Shown here piece after piece: positions 1 to 7,807 of a stretch of DNA of 7,807 bases. Origin of the DNA: Alphaproteobacteria bacterium (GTDB taxonomy: Bacteria; Pseudomonadota; Alphaproteobacteria; BOG-932; Roseiterribacteraceae); assembly GCA_903970575.1 (NCBI GenBank), contig CAJCJC010000035.1, positions 1-7,807 on the forward strand. Direction: 5' to 3'. The notes under the pieces were generated by a model. The model searched no databases, was not told where the DNA came from, and saw only the letters and a program-made list of their open reading frames with translations. Each line of letters begins with the position of its first letter. Position 1 is the stretch's first letter. Made by a program: the position numbers and the translations under genes.

Positions 1-3000
1 TGGTGGTGATGCCGACTCTGCTGACCTCGGCGCGCGATACCGAGGAGCTGATTCGGCGTCTCGAGGTCCATTACCTGTCAAGCTCGGATGGGGAGTTGTT
101 CTTTGCGCTTCTGTCGGACTGGACCGACAGCGAGACGGAAACGGCGCCCGATGACGATGCATTGCTTTCGGAGGCGAAAAATGGAATCGCCGATCTCAAT
201 CGACGCTATGGATCGGGCCCGGACGGAGCGCCACGTTTTTTCCTGCTGCATCGAAGGCGCGTCTGGAACGCGGGGCAAGCCAAATGGATCGGATGGGAAC
301 GCAAGCGCGGTAAGCTGCACGAGCTGAACCGCCTGCTGCGCGGCGCGACGGACACCACGTTCATCCAGACGAGCGATGCGCCGGTCGCACTTCCTGAAGG
401 GGTGCGCTATGTGATCACCCTGGATTCCGACACTAGGCTGCCGCGCGGCGCGGCGAAGCGCCTTATCGGCAAGATGGCGCACCCTCTCAATCGCCCGCGA
501 ATCGACCAACAAGCGTCGCGCGTGGTCGAGGGGCATGGAATACTTCAACCGCGCGTGACGCCGTCTCTGCCGGCGGGCCGGGGCGGATCCCTTTTCCAGC
601 GCGCGTTCTCAGGCGCGAACGGGCTCGATCCCTACGCCTTCGCGGTATCCGACGTGTACCAGGACCTCTTCCAGGAAGGGTCCTATGTCGGCAAGGGCAT
701 CTACGACATCGATAGTTTCGAGACGACGCTAAAGGGGCGCATTCCCGAAAACACGGTCCTGAGCCATGATCTTCTGGAGGGTATCTTCAATCGCGCCGCG
801 CTCGCGTCCGACGTGGAATTGGTCGAGGAATTTCCCAACCGGTACGACGTCGCGGCCGCGCGCCAGCATCGTTGGGTTCGGGGGGATTGGCAGTTATTGC
901 CCTGGGTCTTCGGCAAGGGCCGGGAAAAGGGCGCCCATCCCCTAAAGGCCGCCGTACCGCCGATCGGCCGGTGGAAGATGTTCGACAATCTGCGCCGCTC
1001 GCTCAGCAACCCAAGCTCCCTGGTGGCGCTGCTGCTGGGTTGGACGCTACCCTTGCCGGCTGGCGCCATCTGGACCGCTTTCATTCTCTCGACCATCGCT
1101 TTGCCGCTTATACTTCCCAGCCTTTTAGGGCTCATTCCGAGGCGCGTGGGAATATCCAAGCGAAGCCATTTTCGCGGGATCGGCCGCGATCTGTTCCTAG
1201 GACTGGTCCAGGCTGCGTTTCTCGTCACCTTCATGGCTCATCAGGCTTGGCTCTCGGTTGACGCGATCTTGCGCACGATCGGCCGTTTGCTGATCTCCCG
1301 ACGCCGTCTGCTGGAATGGACGACCGCCGCGCAGGCGGCTTATCTGAAGCCGACCTTTTGGACCGTCGTCGGTCAGATGGCGGGCAGCATCGGTTTCGGC
1401 GTTGTTGCATTCATTGTGATTGTATCCCGTAGGCCGGATGCTTGGCCCATATCCGTTATTTTCTTGCTGTTGTGGATGGCGTCGCCGGCGCTGGCCCTTT
1501 GGGCCAGTCGCGCGCCCGAGGCCGACGAGCATTTTTCCCTCGCGGAATCCGAGCGACGCGAGCTGCGGCTGGTCGCGCGCCGAACATGGCGGTTTTTCGA
1601 GACCTTCATCACGGCGGAAAACAATATGCTCCCGCCCGATAATTTCCAGGAAGACCCACAGCCGGTCGTGGCGACGCGCACCTCGCCGACCAATATCGGC
1701 CTCTACGTTCTGACGGCCGTGTCCGCGCGGGATTTTGGCTGGAACGCAACCCTGGATACCGTGGAGCGGCTTGAGGCGACGCTGGCCGCCGTCACCCGCA
1801 TGGAGCGTTTTCGTGGCCATCTCTATAATTGGTACGATACGACCGATCTTCGGCCGCTCGATCCCAAATACGTTTCCTCGGTCGATAGCGGGAATCTGGC
1901 TGGTCATTTGATCGCTCTCGGCAACGCCTGCCGCGAGATGACAAAAGGCGGCCTGATCGCCGATTGGCGTGGGGGCCTTAACGATGCGCTGGATCTCGTC
2001 CGCGCCGCGCGCGCCGCCCTTTCCGCCGAAGGCCATTCCAAGTCGGCGGCCGATCTCGATGAGCCTTTGGCCGCCATCGCCGCCACGATCGCCGCGCCCT
2101 GTCCTGATACGATCGTGGTGCGCGCGTCGCTAACGAAAATCGCCCGGCAGGCGCGGACCCTCATCGGTCGGTTAGAAACTCTGCTGGCTACGAATCCAAA
2201 CAGCCAGGCCGCGGCCGAACTTTTGATTTGGCTGCGGGCGCTCGTCGCCGACGCCGCGTCGCATCAGCGGGATATCGACGCCTTGGCGCCCTGGGCGGCC
2301 TTGCTCGAACGCGATCCGTCGCTGGTCACCCTATGTGACTCGAAATGGCTGGCGCAATCCGGACCGGGCCTCCTGGCCGTCCTGGGAATTGATTTCTCTC
2401 TTCAAAGCCTTCCTGGGCGCTGCGAGGAAATAATTCGGCGGTTAGCCGCTATTCCAGCCCAGGATGCGAACGGCGCCGTCGATTCGCACGCGCTGACGCG
2501 ACGCAACGCACTGGTTGAGGCGCTCAGCGGCTCCGCCGACGCTTGCCGCGTCGTGCGCGGCAGGCTGTTGGCGCTGTCCCAGATCGCGGACGAGCTATAT
2601 GCCGGTATGGATTTCCAGTTCCTGTATGACAAGAACCGGCAACTCTTGTCGATCGGTTATCAGGTCCAGGAGAGCAGGCTCGACCCGAGCTACTACGATC
2701 TGCTGGCCTCCGAGGCGCGGCTCGCGAGTTTTGTCGGAATCGCCAAGGAGGATATTCCCCCGCGCCACTGGTTCCGTCTCGGCCGCACTCTGACGCCGGT
2801 CGGCCGCGGCTCGGTGCTGATCTCGTGGTCCGGATCGATGTTCGAGTTCCTCATGCCTTCGCTGATAATGCGCGAGCCGCCAGGCAGCCTGCTCGAACAT
2901 ACCAATCGGGTCGCCGTGGCCCGCCAAATCAGCTATGGCGCGGAGCTTGGCGTGCCCTGGGGTATTTCGGAATCGCAGTACAACGCCCGCGATCTTGAAT

Positions 3001-6000
3001 TCACCTACCAGTATTCCGGATTCGGCGTGCCGGATTTGGGCTACAAGCGCGGCCTTGGTGAAAACACCGTCATCGCGCCCTATGCGACGGCGCTTGCGGC
3101 GATGGTCAATCCCTCCGCCGCCGCCAGGAATTTTAAGCGATTGGCCGAGGAGGGGGGGCGCGGTCATTACGGCTGGTACGAAGCGCTCGATTATACGCCG
3201 GAGCGCTTGCCCGAGGGCCAGAAGGTCGCCGTCATCCATGCTTACATGGCGCATCATCAGGCGATGAGCATCCTCGCCATCGCCAATGCGCTCCAGGATG
3301 GGGTGATGCGCGCCCGGTTTCATGCCGAGCCTATCGTGGAAGCCACCGAGCTGTTGCTGCAAGAGCGCATGCCGCGCGGCGTTCCGGTCGCGCGACCGCC
3401 CTCGCGCCGGTCCAGCGGCGCCGTGGCGTTGCAGCAAATCTATCCGGAGACGCAGCGCCGATTTACCTCCCCGTTCTCGGCCATGCCCCGCACCCATCTT
3501 TTATCGAACGGTCGCTACGCATCGATGGTGACGGCCGTTGGCTCGGGCTACAGCCGGTGGCGGGATTTCGATATGACCCGTTGGCGCGAGGATCGCACCT
3601 GTGACGACTGGGGCAGCTATATCTATATTCGCGACATGCGAACCGGCCATGTCTGGTCGGCCGGCTATCAGCCGACCCTGGTCGAGCCTGAAAGCTATGA
3701 AGTCCTCTTTTCCGAGGATCGCGTTGAGATCATGCGGGAGGATGGCGCGATCGCCACCGCGACCGTGTTCGCGATTTCGCCTGAGGATGACGCCGAAGTC
3801 AGGCGCGTATCGGTGACCAATAATGGCAGCCGTCCGCGCGAAATCGAGCTTACCTCTTATGCCGAGCTGGCGCTTGCTCGGCAGGCCGACGACCGCGCCC
3901 ACCCCGCGTTCTCCAAGCTTTTCATCGAGACGGAATTCTTGCCTGAATATGGGGCGATCGTCGCCAAGCGCAGGCCGCGCTCCACGGCGGATTCGCCGAT
4001 ATGGGCGGCCCACCTCGCGGTTGTCGAGGGCGACGTGATCGGCGATGTGCAGTTCGAGACCGATCGGCCACGCTTTCTCGGTCGGGGGCAAAACGCGCGC
4101 GCCCCCGCCGCGGTGATGGACGGATGGCCGCTGTCGAATTCGGCCGGCGCCGTCCTCGATCCGATCTTCAGCCTGCGCCGTCGGGTCCGGCTGGCGCGGG
4201 GCGCCACCGCGACTATCGCCTTTTGGACCCTCGCCGCGGAGTCGCGGGAAAAAATCGTCGGCCTGATCGACAAGCACCAAGATGCGATGGCCTATCAGCG
4301 TGCAACGACCTTCGCGTGGACCCAGGCTCAGGTTCAGCTTCACCATATCGGCATCGGTCCAGCGGAGGCGCATCTGTATCAGCGCATCGCAAACCGGATC
4401 GTCTATTCCGACTCAAATCTGCGCCCTCCCTCAGACGTGTTGATCGAGGGCGCCCGGAATGCCTCGACCCTTTGGGCCAATGGCATCTCCGGCGATCTGC
4501 CGATCGTACTGGCGCGGATCGACGATGCCGTCGAACTCGACGTTATCCGCCAGTTGCTGCGCGCGTTCGAATATTGGCGCATGAAGCAGCTCGCGGTCGA
4601 TCTTGTGATCCTGAACGAAAAACCCTCCTCGTACGTGCAGGATTTACAGAACGCCCTGGAGACGATGGTGCGGACCAGCGGGGCTGGACAACCCAGCCAG
4701 ATGGTCAAAGGCAATGTAGTCGTTTTACGCGCCGACTTGGTGTCGAGCGAGGTTCGTGAGCTGTTGCAGAGCGCCGCCCGCATCGTCATTCCGGCGCGTC
4801 GCGGCAGTCTGACCGAACTCATCCGGCGCATTCCAGAAATACAGCCAAATCCAACGCCCCCGTCGCGCGCTCCAGCCGCCACGCTCGCGGAAATCGCCAA
4901 ACCGCGTCCCGATCTTGAGTTCTTCAATGGCTTCGGCGGTTTCGCCAAGGATGGCCGGGAATACGTGACGATTCTCGAAAAAGGACAATGGACGCCGGCC
5001 CCTTGGATTAACGTCATCGCCAACCCGGGTTTCGGGTTTCATGTCTCGACCGAGGGCGGCGGCTTTACCTGGGCGCTCAACAGCCAGCAGAACCAGATTA
5101 CGCCCTGGTCGAACGATCCTGTCCGCGATCCGCCGGGTGAAGTGTTTTATATCCGCGACGACGACACGGATGAGCTGTGGACGCCAACCGCCCTGCCGAT
5201 CCGTGAATCCTCGACCTATCTGATCCGGCATGGCCAGGGATACACGAAGTTCGAGCACGCCGGGCATCAGATCGGATTGTCGCTTCTACAATTCGTGCCG
5301 ATCGACGATCCGATCAAGATTTCGCGATTGACGCTGACCAACAACAGCGAGAAGACGCGCCGCCTTTCGGTCACGTCCTACACCGAATGGGTGCTCGGAA
5401 CATCCAGGTCGGTGACGGCGCCCTTTATCATCACCGAGCGCGATGCGGAAACCGGCGCGATCTATGCCAGAAATCCCTGGAGCAACGATTTTGGCGGGCG
5501 CGTCGCCTTTGTCGACCTCGCCAATCGCAAGACTCGCTTTACCGGCGACCGCGGGGAGTTCATCGGCCGGAATGGGACGCTGGATCGTCCCGCCGCCCTG
5601 GTCGACCCCACGCCGCTATCGGGCGCGGTCGGCGCCGGGCTCGATCCGTGCGCGGCGTTGCAAACCCAGATTACCCTGGCGCCGGGCGCCAGCGCCGAAG
5701 TCGTCGTGTTTCTGGGCGAGACCGAAAGCCATGACGAGGCGCGCGCGCTGATCGCCAGATATCGCGCCATGGACCTGGACGCGGTGCTGAAGACCGCGTG
5801 CGATTTCTGGGATCGAAGCCTGAATACGGTTCAGGTCAAGACGCCGGATCGCGCGATGGACGTGATGCTCAACGCGTGGCTGCCCTATCAGACCTTGGCC
5901 TGCCGGGTTTGGGCGCGGGCCGCTTTCTATCAGGCGAGCGGCGCCTACGGCTTCCGCGATCAGCTGCAGGACGTGGCCGCGCTCTGCGTCTCCCACCCCG

Positions 6001-7316
6001 AAATCGCGCGCGAACATATCCTGCGCGCCGCCGCGCGCCAATTTCCGGAGGGCGATGTCCAGCATTGGTGGCTGCCGGAAAACGGCCGGGGCATTCGCAC
6101 CCGCATCTCGGACGATACCGCCTGGCTTGCCTATATCGTCGGCCATTATATCGACGTGACCGGCGATTCCGCCGTGCTGGACGAACAAATCCCGTTCCTG
6201 GAGGGCCCGGTCCTTAAGGACGATCAACATGATAATTTTTTCCAGCCGACCGTTTCGGAGACCACCGCGACGCTGTTCGAACATTGCGCCCGCGCGCTCG
6301 ACAAAAGCCTGGAGATCGGGGCGCATCGCCTGCCGCTGATGGGGACGGGCGATTGGAATGACGGCATGAACGCGGTGGGCTCCGGCGGTAAGGGCGAGAG
6401 CGTTTGGCTCGGTTGGTTCCTCTACAACGCGCTGACCGATTTCGCGCATCGCGGGTATGGCCGCAACGAGGCGAAGCGCGTCGCCGCTTGGCTTTTACAC
6501 GCCGCGATTCTGAAGGAGGGGCTGGAAGAGGCGTGGGATGGGGATTGGCACCGCCGCGCCTATTTCGATGACGGTTCGCCGTTGGGCTCGATCGAAAACA
6601 GCGAGTGTCGAATCGATTCGATCGCGCAATCCTGGAGCGTGATTTCCAAGGCGGCCGATCCCGCCCGCGCGCGCAGGGCAATGGCGGCGGTCGACAAATA
6701 TCTCGTCCGCCGCGACGATGGCCTCATTCTTCTGTTCGAACCGCCCTTCGATGTTTCGAACCCCAATCCAGGCTATATACAGGGTTACCCGAAGGGCGTG
6801 CGCGAGAATGGCGGGCAATATACCCATGCGGCTACCTGGGTGGCGCTCGCCTTCGCCATGCTTGGGGATGGCGACCGCGCCGCCGAGTGTTTTTCCATTC
6901 TCAATCCCATCAGCCATGGCGCTAGCCACGCCGCGATCCATCGTTACCGGGTAGAGCCCTATGTCGTCTGCGGCGACGTCTACTCCATGCCGCCTCAAGT
7001 CGGCCGCGGCGGTTGGACCTGGTATTCCGGCTCATCCGGCTGGATGTACAGGGTCGGGCTCGAAAGCATCCTTGGCTTCCAGCTCTGCGGCGATCGTTTG
7101 AAAATCGATCCGTGTATCCCCAGGGCCTGGCCCGGATTCGAGATCACATACAACTACAAATCCTCCCGCTACGAGATTGCGGTTGAAAACCCGAACGGCG
7201 TCAGCCGGGGGATTTTCAGCGCCGAACTGGACGGCAAGCCGGTCGTGGACGATCCGGGCGCGTTCCCTTTGATTGACGATGGCGCCGTTCATGCCGTGCG
7301 CATCGTACTGGGATAG
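1..7316 (+). CDS. ndvB: Cyclic beta-1,2-glucan synthase (5'-truncated by window edge)
   Basis: This is the C-terminal ~2437 residues of the inner-membrane enzyme that makes cyclic beta-1,2-glucan from UDP-glucose; the product acts in the periplasm in osmoadaptation and host interaction. The frame is open from base 3 (bases 1-2 end a split codon) and stops at TAG 7314-7316. Family members are about 2800-2900 aa, so some 400-450 residues lie upstream. Visible order, in window residues: GT84 transferase (1-325) with D141-S-D143, D256 and R287-Q-H-R-W291; hydrophobic segments (about 339-503); GH189-type cyclization domain (about 515-1115); beta-sandwich copy 1 (1151-1430); beta-sandwich copy 2 (1640-1930); GH94 phosphorylase (1935-2437) with GDWND at 2116-2120. 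No frameshift or internal stop is seen, and all key motifs I can check are present. The true start, promoter and first transmembrane pair cannot be seen. The family call is very secure; chvB and cgs are equivalent names. Confidence 0.97.
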   Translation, partial: VVMPTLLTSARDTEELIRRLEVHYLSSSDGELFFALLSDWTDSETETAPDDDALLSEAKNGIADLNRRYGSGPDGAPRFFLLHRRRVWNAGQAKWIGWERKRGKLHELNRLLRGATDTTFIQTSDAPVALPEGVRYVITLDSDTRLPRGAAKRLIGKMAHPLNRPRIDQQASRVVEGHGILQPRVTPSLPAGRGGSLFQRAFSGANGLDPYAFAVSDVYQDLFQEGSYVGKGIYDIDSFETTLKGRIPENTVLSHDLLEGIFNRAALASDVELVEEFPNRYDVAAARQHRWVRGDWQLLPWVFGKGREKGAHPLKAAVPPIGRWKMFDNLRRSLSNPSSLVALLLGWTLPLPAGAIWTAFILSTIALPLILPSLLGLIPRRVGISKRSHFRGIGRDLFLGLVQAAFLVTFMAHQAWLSVDAILRTIGRLLISRRRLLEWTTAAQAAYLKPTFWTVVGQMAGSIGFGVVAFIVIVSRRPDAWPISVIFLLLWMASPALALWASRAPEADEHFSLAESERRELRLVARRTWRFFETFITAENNMLPPDNFQEDPQPVVATRTSPTNIGLYVLTAVSARDFGWNATLDTVERLEATLAAVTRMERFRGHLYNWYDTTDLRPLDPKYVSSVDSGNLAGHLIALGNACREMTKGGLIADWRGGLNDALDLVRAARAALSAEGHSKSAADLDEPLAAIAATIAAPCPDTIVVRASLTKIARQARTLIGRLETLLATNPNSQAAAELLIWLRALVADAASHQRDIDALAPWAALLERDPSLVTLCDSKWLAQSGPGLLAVLGIDFSLQSLPGRCEEIIRRLAAIPAQDANGAVDSHALTRRNALVEALSGSADACRVVRGRLLALSQIADELYAGMDFQFLYDKNRQLLSIGYQVQESRLDPSYYDLLASEARLASFVGIAKEDIPPRHWFRLGRTLTPVGRGSVLISWSGSMFEFLMPSLIMREPPGSLLEHTNRVAVARQISYGAELGVPWGISESQYNARDLEFTYQYSGFGVPDLGYKRGLGENTVIAPYATALAAMVNPSAAARNFKRLAEEGGRGHYGWYEALDYTPERLPEGQKVAVIHAYMAHHQAMSILAIANALQDGVMRARFHAEPIVEATELLLQERMPRGVPVARPPSRRSSGAVALQQIYPETQRRFTSPFSAMPRTHLLSNGRYASMVTAVGSGYSRWRDFDMTRWREDRTCDDWGSYIYIRDMRTGHVWSAGYQPTLVEPESYEVLFSEDRVEIMREDGAIATATVFAISPEDDAEVRRVSVTNNGSRPREIELTSYAELALARQADDRAHPAFSKLFIETEFLPEYGAIVAKRRPRSTADSPIWAAHLAVVEGDVIGDVQFETDRPRFLGRGQNARAPAAVMDGWPLSNSAGAVLDPIFSLRRRVRLARGATATIAFWTLAAESREKIVGLIDKHQDAMAYQRATTFAWTQAQVQLHHIGIGPAEAHLYQRIANRIVYSDSNLRPPSDVLIEGARNASTLWANGISGDLPIVLARIDDAVELDVIRQLLRAFEYWRMKQLAVDLVILNEKPSSYVQDLQNALETMVRTSGAGQPSQMVKGNVVVLRADLVSSEVRELLQSAARIVIPARRGSLTELIRRIPEIQPNPTPPSRAPAATLAEIAKPRPDLEFFNGFGGFAKDGREYVTILEKGQWTPAPWINVIANPGFGFHVSTEGGGFTWALNSQQNQITPWSNDPVRDPPGEVFYIRDDDTDELWTPTALPIRESSTYLIRHGQGYTKFEHAGHQIGLSLLQFVPIDDPIKISRLTLTNNSEKTRRLSVTSYTEWVLGTSRSVTAPFIITERDAETGAIYARNPWSNDFGGRVAFVDLANRKTRFTGDRGEFIGRNGTLDRPAALVDPTPLSGAVGAGLDPCAALQTQITLAPGASAEVVVFLGETESHDEARALIARYRAMDLDAVLKTACDFWDRSLNTVQVKTPDRAMDVMLNAWLPYQTLACRVWARAAFYQASGAYGFRDQLQDVAALCVSHPEIAREHILRAAARQFPEGDVQHWWLPENGRGIRTRISDDTAWLAYIVGHYIDVTGDSAVLDEQIPFLEGPVLKDDQHDNFFQPTVSETTATLFEHCARALDKSLEIGAHRLPLMGTGDWNDGMNAVGSGGKGESVWLGWFLYNALTDFAHRGYGRNEAKRVAAWLLHAAILKEGLEEAWDGDWHRRAYFDDGSPLGSIENSECRIDSIAQSWSVISKAADPARARRAMAAVDKYLVRRDDGLILLFEPPFDVSNPNPGYIQGYPKGVRENGGQYTHAATWVALAFAMLGDGDRAAECFSILNPISHGASHAAIHRYRVEPYVVCGDVYSMPPQVGRGGWTWYSGSSGWMYRVGLESILGFQLCGDRLKIDPCIPRAWPGFEITYNYKSSRYEIAVENPNGVSRGIFSAELDGKPVVDDPGAFPLIDDGAVHAVRIVLG
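3..977 (+). other. GT84 glucosyltransferase domain of NdvB (N-terminal edge cut)
   Basis: Window residues 1-325 form the cytosolic processive glucosyltransferase module, which transfers glucose from UDP-glucose. The first conserved block (VMPTLLTS, residues 2-9) lies right at the window edge, so part of the nucleotide-binding fold is missing. The signature D, DxD, E/D, (Q/R)xxRW of this GT-A family is readable from the DxD onward: D141-S142-D143 in the context ITLDSDT, then D256 in HDLLEG, then R287-Q-H-R-W291. The first Asp of the signature cannot be assigned confidently. Motif assignment follows known family patterns; activity is inferred. Confidence 0.9.
1017..1511 (+). other. Transmembrane cluster of NdvB
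   Basis: Window residues 339-503 contain several long hydrophobic stretches, at about 339-358, 360-378, 396-418, 455-476 and 482-503. They are separated by Arg/Lys-rich loops, such as the run around 379-393 and the RRR near 433-435. This fits the family arrangement, in which membrane spans follow the GT84 domain and separate it from the large cytosolic hydrolase-like region. The Brucella enzyme is reported to have six spans in total, so four would be expected here; one of the five stretches I count is probably not a true span. Segment borders are by eye. Confidence 0.8.
1545..3347 (+). other. GH189-type cyclization domain (Pfam glycoamylase-like) of NdvB
   Basis: Window residues of about 515-1115 match the central region of cyclic glucan synthases. 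In a thermophilic homologue this region was shown to be the anomer-retaining transglycosylase that closes the ring (family GH189, related in fold to beta-1,2-glucanases). Typical blocks are seen: TSPTNIG near 563-569, FLYDKNR near 872-878, GISESQYN at 987-994, [15 protein letters not shown] near 1006-1020, [11 protein letters not shown] at 1054-1064 and MAHHQAMS near 1082-1089. E990 and E1060 are conserved acidic residues and my candidates for the catalytic pair; this assignment is inference. A less conserved Ala-rich helical stretch (about 680-865) sits inside the domain. Confidence 0.82.
3453..4292 (+). repeat. Protein-level repeat, copy 1: GH94-N-like beta-sandwich in NdvB
   Basis: Window residues 1151-1430 form the first of two related beta-sandwich units (glycosyltransferase-36/GH94 N-terminal type). 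Markers shared in the same order with copy 2 are an aromatic-rich start, a Y-I-R-D strand, VTNNGS...LTSYAEL near 1270-1290, a GAIVAKR strand, [14 protein letters not shown] near 1359-1372, and a closing GA-AVLDP...[12 protein letters not shown] block. It is probably a non-catalytic carbohydrate-binding or scaffold unit. Homology is judged by eye at protein level; the DNA copies have diverged. Confidence 0.75.
4920..5792 (+). repeat. Protein-level repeat, copy 2: GH94 N-terminal beta-sandwich in NdvB
   Basis: Window residues 1640-1930 form the second beta-sandwich unit, directly preceding the catalytic (alpha/alpha)6 barrel of GH94 as in cellobiose and chitobiose phosphorylases. It starts with FFNGFGGF and contains [12 protein letters not shown]. 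It then repeats the copy 1 signposts: [39 protein letters not shown] and GLDP...[14 protein letters not shown] linker rich in Pro and Ala (about residues 1607-1635) separates it from the helical segment that follows copy 1. Confidence 0.8.
5793..7313 (+). other. GH94 beta-1,2-glucan phosphorylase domain of NdvB
   Basis: Window residues 1935-2437 match the catalytic barrel and C-terminal beta domain of GH94 inverting phosphorylases. Visible are YGFRDQLQD (1982-1990, substrate subsite), the GDWNDGM block (2116-2122) that carries the general-acid Asp in this family, ENGGQYTHA (2268-2276, phosphate-site region including H2275), and a Ser/Gly-rich loop followed by GWMYR in the phosphate-binding part near the end. 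In Brucella Cgs this domain controls glucan length by phosphorolysis and releases glucose-1-phosphate. All motifs appear intact, so length control is probably functional here. Confidence 0.9.
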
Positions 7317-7329
7317 GGCGGACGACGAT
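7317..7329 (+). promoter_or_regulatory. Short intergenic gap with weak candidate ribosome binding site for pgm
   Basis: Only 13 bases separate the TAG of the synthase from the ATG at 7330. A purine-rich stretch overlapping the stop and gap (AGGGCGGA, 7315-7322) is the only Shine-Dalgarno candidate and matches the consensus imperfectly. There is no room for a promoter or terminator, so co-transcription and possibly translational coupling with the upstream gene are inferred. Confidence 0.4.
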
Positions 7330-7807
7330 ATGAGCGAAAAAATCAGCCTCCTCGCGGGCAAGCCGGTCGATCCTGCTACGCTGGTCAATATCCCGCGCCT
7401 GGTCACCGCCTATTTCGCCCTCAAGCCCGATCCGGCGGTCGCTTCCCAGCGTGTGGCGTTCGGAACGTCGGGCCATCGCGGCTCCGCCTTTCAATGCGCC
7501 TTTAACGAGGATCATATCCTCGCCATCACCCAGGCGATCTGCCTCTATCGCGCTGCCCAGGGAACGACCGGTCCCCTGTTCATCGGCAAGGACACGCATG
7601 CGCTGTCGGAACCCGCGCTGGCCAGCGCGCTCGAGGTGCTGGCCGCGAACGGCGTCGAGACGATGATCGACGAGAATGACGGCTATACGCCGACTCCTGT
7701 CATTTCGCATGCCATTCTTACCTATAATCGGGGACGTGACGCCGGCTTGGCCGATGGGATCGTCATTACCCCGTCGCATAACCCGCCCAGCGATGGCGGC
7801 TTCAAAT
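7330..7807 (+). CDS. pgm: Phosphoglucomutase, alpha-D-glucose phosphate-specific (3'-truncated by window edge)
   Basis: This is the N-terminal 159 codons of a cytosolic phosphoglucomutase that interconverts glucose-1-phosphate and glucose-6-phosphate through a phosphoserine. It aligns by eye with E. coli Pgm almost without gaps. Matching blocks are LAGKPVD (8-14), FGTSGHRG (44-51), [11 protein letters not shown] (86-96), EVLAANGVE (around 102-110), TPTP near 120, and [17 protein letters not shown] (141-157), with S149 the expected phosphorylated serine. The family is about 545 aa, so less than a third is present; metal-binding and sugar-phosphate loops lie beyond the edge. The ATG at 7330 fits the family start, because the AGxP motif falls at nearly the same distance from the initiator as in E. 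coli. It follows the cyclic glucan synthase by 13 bases on the same strand, linking it to UDP-glucose supply. It is not the ExoC type, which has GTSGLRKK instead of GTSGHRG. Confidence 0.95.
   Translation, partial: MSEKISLLAGKPVDPATLVNIPRLVTAYFALKPDPAVASQRVAFGTSGHRGSAFQCAFNEDHILAITQAICLYRAAQGTTGPLFIGKDTHALSEPALASALEVLAANGVETMIDENDGYTPTPVISHAILTYNRGRDAGLADGIVITPSHNPPSDGGFK

Noticed and set aside
3..11. GTG at 3 or ATG at 9 as the true start of the synthase
   Set aside because: The frame is open to the window edge and begins inside a conserved GT84 block, so the real start is upstream, outside the window.
1197..2036. Antisense open frame of about 279 codons
   Set aside because: It is opposite the membrane and cyclization regions of the synthase, with no family resemblance; its length is explained by G+C-rich codon structure.
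2595..4373. Long antisense open frames (2595-3497 and 3501-4373, about 300 and 290 codons)
   Set aside because: They lie entirely opposite conserved synthase coding sequence, show no recognisable domain and have Arg-rich, low-complexity composition typical of shadow frames in G+C-rich DNA.
4001..4759. Alternative + strand frame of about 252 codons overlapping the synthase
   Set aside because: It is a +1-type shadow with very high Arg content and no recognisable motif, while the main frame stays conserved throughout.
5616..6449. Antisense open frame of about 277 codons
   Set aside because: It is opposite the GH94 domain, including the conserved GDWND block, whose codons explain the lack of antisense stops.
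7300..7330. Terminator between the synthase and pgm
   Set aside because: The gap is 13 bases, with no inverted repeat followed by a T run.
7216..7779. Antisense open frame across the synthase-pgm junction
   Set aside because: It runs opposite the well-supported end of the synthase and start of pgm and has no recognisable domain.

Overview
The window reads as ordinary chromosomal DNA from a G+C-rich proteobacterium, most likely an alphaproteobacterium of the Rhizobiales/Hyphomicrobiales type. The reason is the dominant gene: a giant cyclic beta-1,2-glucan synthase (NdvB/ChvB/Cgs), an enzyme best known from Rhizobium, Agrobacterium and Brucella relatives. Genus-level placement is not possible by eye.

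Layout. Bases 1-7316 are one uninterrupted reading frame on the + strand, the C-terminal ~2437 residues of the synthase. The gene enters from the left already inside its glycosyltransferase domain, so roughly 400-450 N-terminal residues lie outside the window. In order it carries the GT84 glucosyltransferase core, a membrane cluster, a GH189-type cyclization domain, a first beta-sandwich plus helical unit, a second beta-sandwich, and a complete-looking GH94 phosphorylase domain. A 13-base gap follows. Bases 7330-7807 hold the first 159 codons of an E. coli-type alpha-D-glucose phosphate-specific phosphoglucomutase (pgm), cut by the right edge just after its active-site serine motif. There is no gene-free stretch over 300 bases, and I see no RNA gene, mobile element, CRISPR array or clear terminator.

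How they work together. The synthase polymerises UDP-glucose into a membrane-anchored linear beta-1,2-glucan, trims its length by phosphorolysis in the GH94 domain (releasing glucose-1-phosphate), and cyclises it for export to the periplasm. Phosphoglucomutase interconverts glucose-6-phosphate and alpha-glucose-1-phosphate. It can therefore supply the UDP-glucose precursor and also recycle the phosphate sugar released by trimming. The tight same-strand spacing suggests one transcript.

No previously undescribed system is evident. The points worth a second look are the cgs-pgm coupling, the type of Pgm used, and the visible internal duplication in the synthase.
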